Shown here one piece after another: positions 59,400 to 64,000 of a stretch of 64,000 nt of DNA. The stretch spans positions 30,666,257-30,730,256 of the forward strand of contig NC_080048.1 in the NCBI RefSeq assembly GCF_026212465.1. Direction: 5' to 3'. Position 1 is the first letter of the stretch. The number at the start of each line of letters is the position of its first letter. A program made the position numbers and the translations under genes. This DNA comes from Amaranthus tricolor (Eukaryota; Streptophyta; Magnoliopsida; Caryophyllales; Amaranthaceae). The notes under the pieces are model-generated. The model had not been told where the DNA came from and searched no databases. It worked only from the letters and a program-made list of their open reading frames with translations.

Positions 59400-60058
59400 T
59401 TTTTATGTGTTATGTTTACTTACAATAATGACATGTTTTACTCTTATTTGAAATCTTGGCCTTAGACCAACTTTTATTCTTGGCACCACCTCCAAAATTA
59501 CTACCAACACTCTATCCCTTACAAACCATCCTTCATTTGACTTGTTTAACTTTTGAGTCAATTGCTTCTCTACTAGGTCTCTTTTAAATTAAAGCATTCT
59601 TTACATCATCACAACTAAGCTTCTCCGTACCATAGATAAAAGTCTCACAAAAATTCTTGTAGGTGTGTGATAAAAAACATAAGAAAAATATAGCCAAATA
59701 CTCATCATCAAGAAAAACATTAAATTATATAAGTACATTACAATAGTACAAATTTCATCCAAGTGAGTCTTGAGAGAGTTACCATCATCCAATCTAAGTT
59801 CATAAAGTCTACTCTTTAATAGCATTCTAGTTTCAATCTTTAATCCATGTATAGGAATTCAAGTTTATCCCATATACTCTTTTTAGTAATCTCCTTCAAA
59901 ACTTCTTTAAGAACCTTATTTGAGAGACACAATTGTATGGATCTAAGAGCCCTTAAATTGATTTCATCACACTTTTCAACTATTATTCCAACGGACAACT
60001 TTACAACACCTAATTCTATTGCCTTTTGCACAAAATATTGAGTAAAAAGAGCCTTCAT
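59400..60058 (-). pseudogene. Copia 3 gag (UBN2 type) with CCHC relic
   Basis: Minus-strand pieces INLRALRSIQLCLSNKVLKE, SIWDKLEFLYM, LLKSRLYELRLDDGNSLKTH and LDEICTIVMYLYNL are those of the copia gag UBN2 domain. A KTCHYCK-type start of a zinc knuckle near 59440 is disrupted. The frame changes at least twice. Confidence 0.8.
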
Positions 60059-60182
60059 CTTGACTTACCACTGATTAAAACTATAATTTCTTTCATATTT
60101 ATCAATATTCCACTTTGTTGAAGCTATGTTGGATCCAATCATGAATCGAGAACATAAAATAATCACCAAGAATTCTTTGATT

Positions 60183-60190
60183 TGATACCA
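60183..60190 (-). promoter_or_regulatory. Copia 3 primer-binding site
   Basis: Minus-strand TGGTATCA, complementary to the initiator tRNA-Met 3' end; it lies between the LTR and the gag frame. Confidence 0.65.
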
Positions 60191-60198
60191 ATTAAAGG

Positions 60199-60688
60199 TG
60201 ATCTTTCTGTGTTAGAGTATTAAATATTACTAGAGATCAATGATTAGAGATCTTAATGGAATTGGGAAAAAAAGAGAACACAACCTAATTCTTAAATCAA
60301 CAAATAGTGCAAATCTAACAACAATCAAAACAATATAAGACAACTTAAGTGGTTCATATAATGTGGATTACATCCACTACCACCCTAAATGTTTGTATTG
60401 ATATGAAATAGATTCTAAGAAGCTTTAATAGAGGTTTTACAAATATTGGTTTGAAGATGAGAAAGAAGAGATATTTGGAGAGGATAATGATTTATTAAGA
60501 TTAACAGAGAGAATTAGGAAAAAAAAAAATCACTAACTATAGTAATTTGTGACTATTTATAATTCATAGTCACAATTGCTAACAAGAAACGTCTAATCTG
60601 AAAACAGAACGAAAGCAAAAATTGAAATAACGAACTGAATCTTCTTTTTGGAAATATAAGTCGGATCGACGTTTCTAAGGCCTCAACA
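60199..60688 (-). repeat. Copia 3 5' LTR, about 490 bp
   Basis: Minus-strand start TGTTGAGGCCTTAGAAACG, end ...AAGATCA. Contains the phrase GTGGTTCATATAATGTGG (plus strand, near 60351), matching GTGGTTCACTATCGATGTG in the copia 2 LTR. Inner end placed at the nearest CA before the primer site. Confidence 0.6.
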
Positions 60689-60855
60689 AAAATGACTCGA
60701 CTCCAAGAAAGCCAAAACTGATTTTTATCCCTTTTTTGATTAATCCTTTTGAACCCATTTTATACAATGTACTACTATGTGTAGTCATAAAGCCACACCA
60801 AGAGGGTTGCGGATCCAAGTCACCCAATTAAACTATCACAATTTTAAAGTATTGA

Positions 60856-61389
60856 CGGCCTGTTTGATTGATGGTAATGAAGTAATGGGAATGAAATGTT
60901 GTAATGACAATAGTAATGAAGGAATGGATATGAGAATTGGTAATGAAGATTCATTTGTTTGGTTATAGAAGATAATATTTCATTGATTGCATTTGGTTGT
61001 TAGTAATAAAAAATGGTAATGACTTTTAGTTTCATTATTGTATATTTGTATCTAAAAGCATTATTGTATCTAAATTATTCTATCTAATGATTCTTTTTTT
61101 AATAATAATATTTTTTTGGATAATTACATACATTACCTTTTTTTTCTTCATTATTTTTTTTCTTCAGCTCGAAACAACATTATCTTATTTTATTACCACA
61201 GTAATACTTCATTACCATTACAGCCTAATACCAGGTTGTTTGATGGTAATAAAAATGGCCCTTTTTGGTAATTTCATTACCTTATTTTATTACCATCCAT
61301 TATCATTGAAGGCATCCAAACAACCAAATTTTTTATTACTTAATTTTATTACCATTACCGCCCTCTAATACCATATACCAAACGGGCCG
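60856..61389. mobile_element. MITE, 534 bp
   Basis: Ends CGGCCTGTTTG and, reversed, CGGCCCGTTTG (10 of 11), with the 3-bp direct repeat TGA outside each. Both arms are full of GGTAATGAA/TTCATTACC-type words and pair over more than 100 bp. Size, long complementary arms and 3-bp duplication recall Tourist/Harbinger MITEs, though those usually prefer TAA/TTA. Confidence 0.75.
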
Positions 61390-62099
61390 TGAAGGTAGAA
61401 CGTGGCAATCGAAGTACTATTCTTCCTAACCTCGGTAATATCGTGAATAATTTCTCTATTCTTATCTTCATGTTCAAGTTTTTCATGGGTATTTGGTTTA
61501 GCTAGAATAAATTTTCATTGAAACTTTTAGCTTCGATTTTTAATGGGTATTTTAAATGAATAATTTTCATTTAAATTTTCCATAAATATCGGTTAAATCT
61601 GCTTATGTAGGGCTTATAATTCTTCATCCTTTATTTTTATTGTTCCTATTAATCCTGTATTTGACTTATTTCAGGTAATTTTATTGTTATTTTTTGTTAA
61701 TTTTAGATTTTGGTATACTTTGGTTTAGCTAAAATTGAATTTGATGATTATGTGAGTCTTATATGTCTTAATTGACTCTTGTATTAGGTCATATGATTTC
61801 CAATGCGCATTGAATTTGATTTACTTTTGTTGAATTGTTAAATATTTTGTTGAATTGTTGGATTTTTAAAATTATTGTATTTCATTTATTTTGTATTTCA
61901 TTCATTAGTTTTAAGGTTATCTTTCATATGGATTAAAACATAATCATAATAAAATGTTAACAAATTGAACAAACATAATGGGGAACCCTAGTCCCATATA
62001 CCCTTTAGTGCTAGTTTTACTACATGCCCTTTGTTCGCATTTTATATGAATTGGCCAGATTGACTCTGACACATTGCTTCAAACTCGAAACAGTAGTCT
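61390..62099. other. Intergenic, no gene recognised
   Basis: T-rich, with no open frame carrying recognisable domains. The piece near 61990-62040 may be the decayed start of the plant-mobile-domain gene. Confidence 0.5.
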
Positions 62100-63420
62100 G
62101 GTAGTCATGAGATGGCTATTAGACAATAGGGTTTTGAGGTATGTGGGGAAAGCGAGTCTATATGGTATTCATCGAGTGGGTCAGATACCTTTAGATTGAG
62201 GTATGATTACTATCCTAGTTGAGCAATGAAGACTAAAGATGCATACATAGCACGTCATGCTCGCATGTATTGTTAGGTACTTATATTGGGCTATTTATTT
62301 GTTGAAAAGTTCAGAAACGAGATGCAAGGGATACTTTTCGAGCTCCTTGACCGAGACTGGCGTGATATAACATTATATACTTGTGCTAGTGTCGCACTTG
62401 CTTTCCTCTACAAACATATATGCCAAGCGGCTTCGATCAAGAGAGGGAATCAGATCAGCAGTGACATTGCGAGTCCATTGGTCATTCTACAGGGATTACG
62501 AAATCTAACTTATATTTACATAATTATAACATTATTAAGCAATGTTACTCATATTTATTATATTAAACAGTTGTGGATATGGAAGCATATTACTTTTTGC
62601 GATCCTGCTATCCTAACTCGACCGCACGAGGAAATGACGTGTACAGCTGGTGGATCCTTCCAATGACAAGCCATATGGATTGAGATGGTTCGTGCTTCGA
62701 TTAACACTTTCTTGCATCTCACGGTATCTATATCCCATACGAGAATCACTCAATTGCATGACAAGTGAGTAGCTACTTTGATTACTTTTCATTTCACTAC
62801 TATTTATTTCATTTACAATGTAATTTATTTTATTGTTTTATGTCATAGATGATATTTAGATCATATCCCGTAGAAATGGATAACGAGTGGTGTATACGAA
62901 CACCAATGGTTTTCTTTCCGTTCGTTGAATACCACTACCCTGAACTGGTCATGCCATAGTATTGTATGATCCAGATGAGGCCTGAGCCACCAAAAGACCA
63001 TCAAAAGCTGCATGAGGTTGATTGTAGGGGAAGAGTATAATGAAATAGTTGCATATCAACGAGGATTCATTGAGGGTATGAGGGACGTGAAGATCACGTA
63101 GATTTTTTTTGGTATTATTACGATGTATCTCATTCGGTATCATGATATCACCAGACAGTTCATCCATAGCGGCCACTCTCTTTGAACTACACTCTGTATG
63201 GCGTGCTATTAGTTGTTTTAGTGAGTCCATTCTTTTCTATTTTATATAATCACTATTTTATGTTAACCTAATGCATACCTGAATTGTTTTTTAGAAGCAA
63301 CAGATGATGCACATTCGTGACTACATGCACTCACAACATATATGTTCTGAACAGCTGAATGAACTACTCAAGGTGTGCGACCGTGTGATGGTGGACCTTG
63401 GTTAAGAGCATCCGCTTTGA
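62100..63420 (+). pseudogene. Plant mobile domain (aminotransferase-like/MAIN-like) protein, decayed
   Basis: A gene or element relic read in shifting frames: MRWLLDNRVLRYVGKASLYG, IHRVGQIPLD, then (62286-62500) LLDRDWRDITLYTCASVALA and FLYKHICQAASIKRGNQISS. LWIWKHITF near 62570 and, after frame changes, DNEWCIRTPMVFFPFVEYHY (about 62880-62940) follow, and the tail ends MHSQHICSEQLNELLKVCDR before 63400. These match the layout of plant mobile domain proteins (N-terminal LYG...IPLD, central LYR, LWAWE and VP(L/M)I(C)FxxVE-H). Many such genes are annotated as long-form phosphatase 7 homologues or travel with transposons. Stops and frameshifts make it non-functional. Neighbours give no clue to its origin. 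Confidence 0.75.
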
Positions 63421-64000
63421 CCATCACCGCGGGATAATATTCTAGGTTCTCCCACACAAGTAGATGCTCTAGGGACATTGATTGAGCATAAATTGCCATA
63501 CAATTTGTCTACATCCGATGACTCTTGGACCCACTCAGGGAGAGTCTTTATATGTATCTCGACTTCATCCCTATAACTTTAGGGTTCATGATCAATCAGA
63601 TAATAAGTGTATCCCCACTGATTATTCTTAGATTATAACTTGTATATATTTGAATATGTATATAACTTTGTATTTGTAATATTATTTACATTGTTATATA
63701 TTGAGTATTTGAATGAGAAAAATGATGAAAATTGGTATATGAAATTGATTGTAGAGCCGGGATTTTTAATAGGGCAGAGAAAAAACAAAGACAATAAATA
63801 AAAAAACCATAAAAACGCTACTTGAGACAACGATTTCTTGGTTAAGGCAAGGTCAATGAGCTGTTAAGTTTAACGGCATTGAAAATCATTATCTTAGGCA
63901 GCGTTTTAACTTAAAGGGAAATTACCCATTTTAAGACTTAAAATGCCAATTTCAATACATAAATTGCTGATTTCAAGCATTAAAAGGTCATCTAGTAATT
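63421..64000. other. Intergenic to the window edge, nothing recognised
   Basis: AT-rich from 63600 on; no coding or RNA feature can be supported. Confidence 0.5.

Larger units (their letters stand above)
55680..60688 (-). mobile_element. Ty1/copia element 3, decayed, nearly complete, minus strand
   Basis: On the minus strand: LTR (60688-60199), primer site (60190-60183), gag (60058-59400), protease (about 59276), integrase (about 58880-58100), RT (57919-57120) and RNase H (56040-55690). RT and RNase H are separated by a nested DNA element (56048-56827). No 3' LTR is visible beyond 55680. Stops and frameshifts are numerous, so it is old. It is related to copia 2, with a similar LTR phrase. 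Confidence 0.88.

Overview
This window is plant nuclear DNA. It has AT-rich, gene-poor intergenic sequence, GT-AG introns and two plant host genes: an Agenet/ENT (Tudor-like) protein and an ADF5-type actin-depolymerizing factor. Nearly everything else is transposable-element sequence of plant families (MULE, CACTA, mariner, RTE LINE, Ty1/copia, Stowaway, hAT). It looks like a eudicot. The species cannot be read from the sequence; a Caryophyllales origin is only a guess from the style of the repeats.

Layout. 1-2.3 kb: decayed RTE-type LINE (minus), running off the left edge. 2.3-5.9 kb: AT-rich DNA with a (TA)n tract and a small tandem duplication. 5.9-8.77 kb: tandem array with a period near 281 bp. 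8.77-12.8 kb: a 4.03 kb Mutator-like element (MULE) with an apparently intact three-exon transposase on the minus strand. 12.8-14.5 kb: a unique segment. 14.5-18.5 kb: a second, almost identical MULE in the opposite orientation whose transposase has two frameshifts. 18.9-21.2 kb: the Agenet/ENT gene with a 5'UTR intron. 21-26 kb: intergenic DNA with a non-autonomous hAT-like element and MITEs. 26-30.4 kb: two broken copia elements facing each other. 31-32.7 kb: right end of a CACTA element. 33-39.6 kb: AT-rich DNA with a MULE-type MITE, a SINE pair and a possible solo LTR. 39.6-46.0 kb: a CACTA element with both ends and a 3-bp target duplication; its TNP2-like transposase is broken and ends at a TTA microsatellite of about 555 bp. 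47.4-50.6 kb: a mariner-like element with a dead transposase. 51.2-54.6 kb: the ADF5-type gene, three exons, 143 aa. 55.7-60.7 kb: a decayed copia element carrying a nested DNA element. 60.9-61.4 kb: MITE. 62.1-63.5 kb: decayed plant-mobile-domain gene.

Main discovery. The two inverted MULEs do not have matching 9-bp target duplications. The 9 bp left of copy 1 (AAGAAAATA) reappears as its reverse complement left of copy 2. The 9 bp right of copy 1 (TTACTTTTA) reappears as its reverse complement right of copy 2. This is the pattern expected if two independent insertions recombined as inverted repeats and flipped the roughly 1.7 kb between them. The tandem array supports this: its interrupted continuation lies reverse-complemented directly left of copy 2, joined at that 9-mer. 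The inverted breakpoint lies a few hundred bases upstream of the Agenet/ENT gene.

Limits. All family names come from reading motifs in translation and comparing repeats by eye. No database search was run, and boundaries marked 'about' are approximate.
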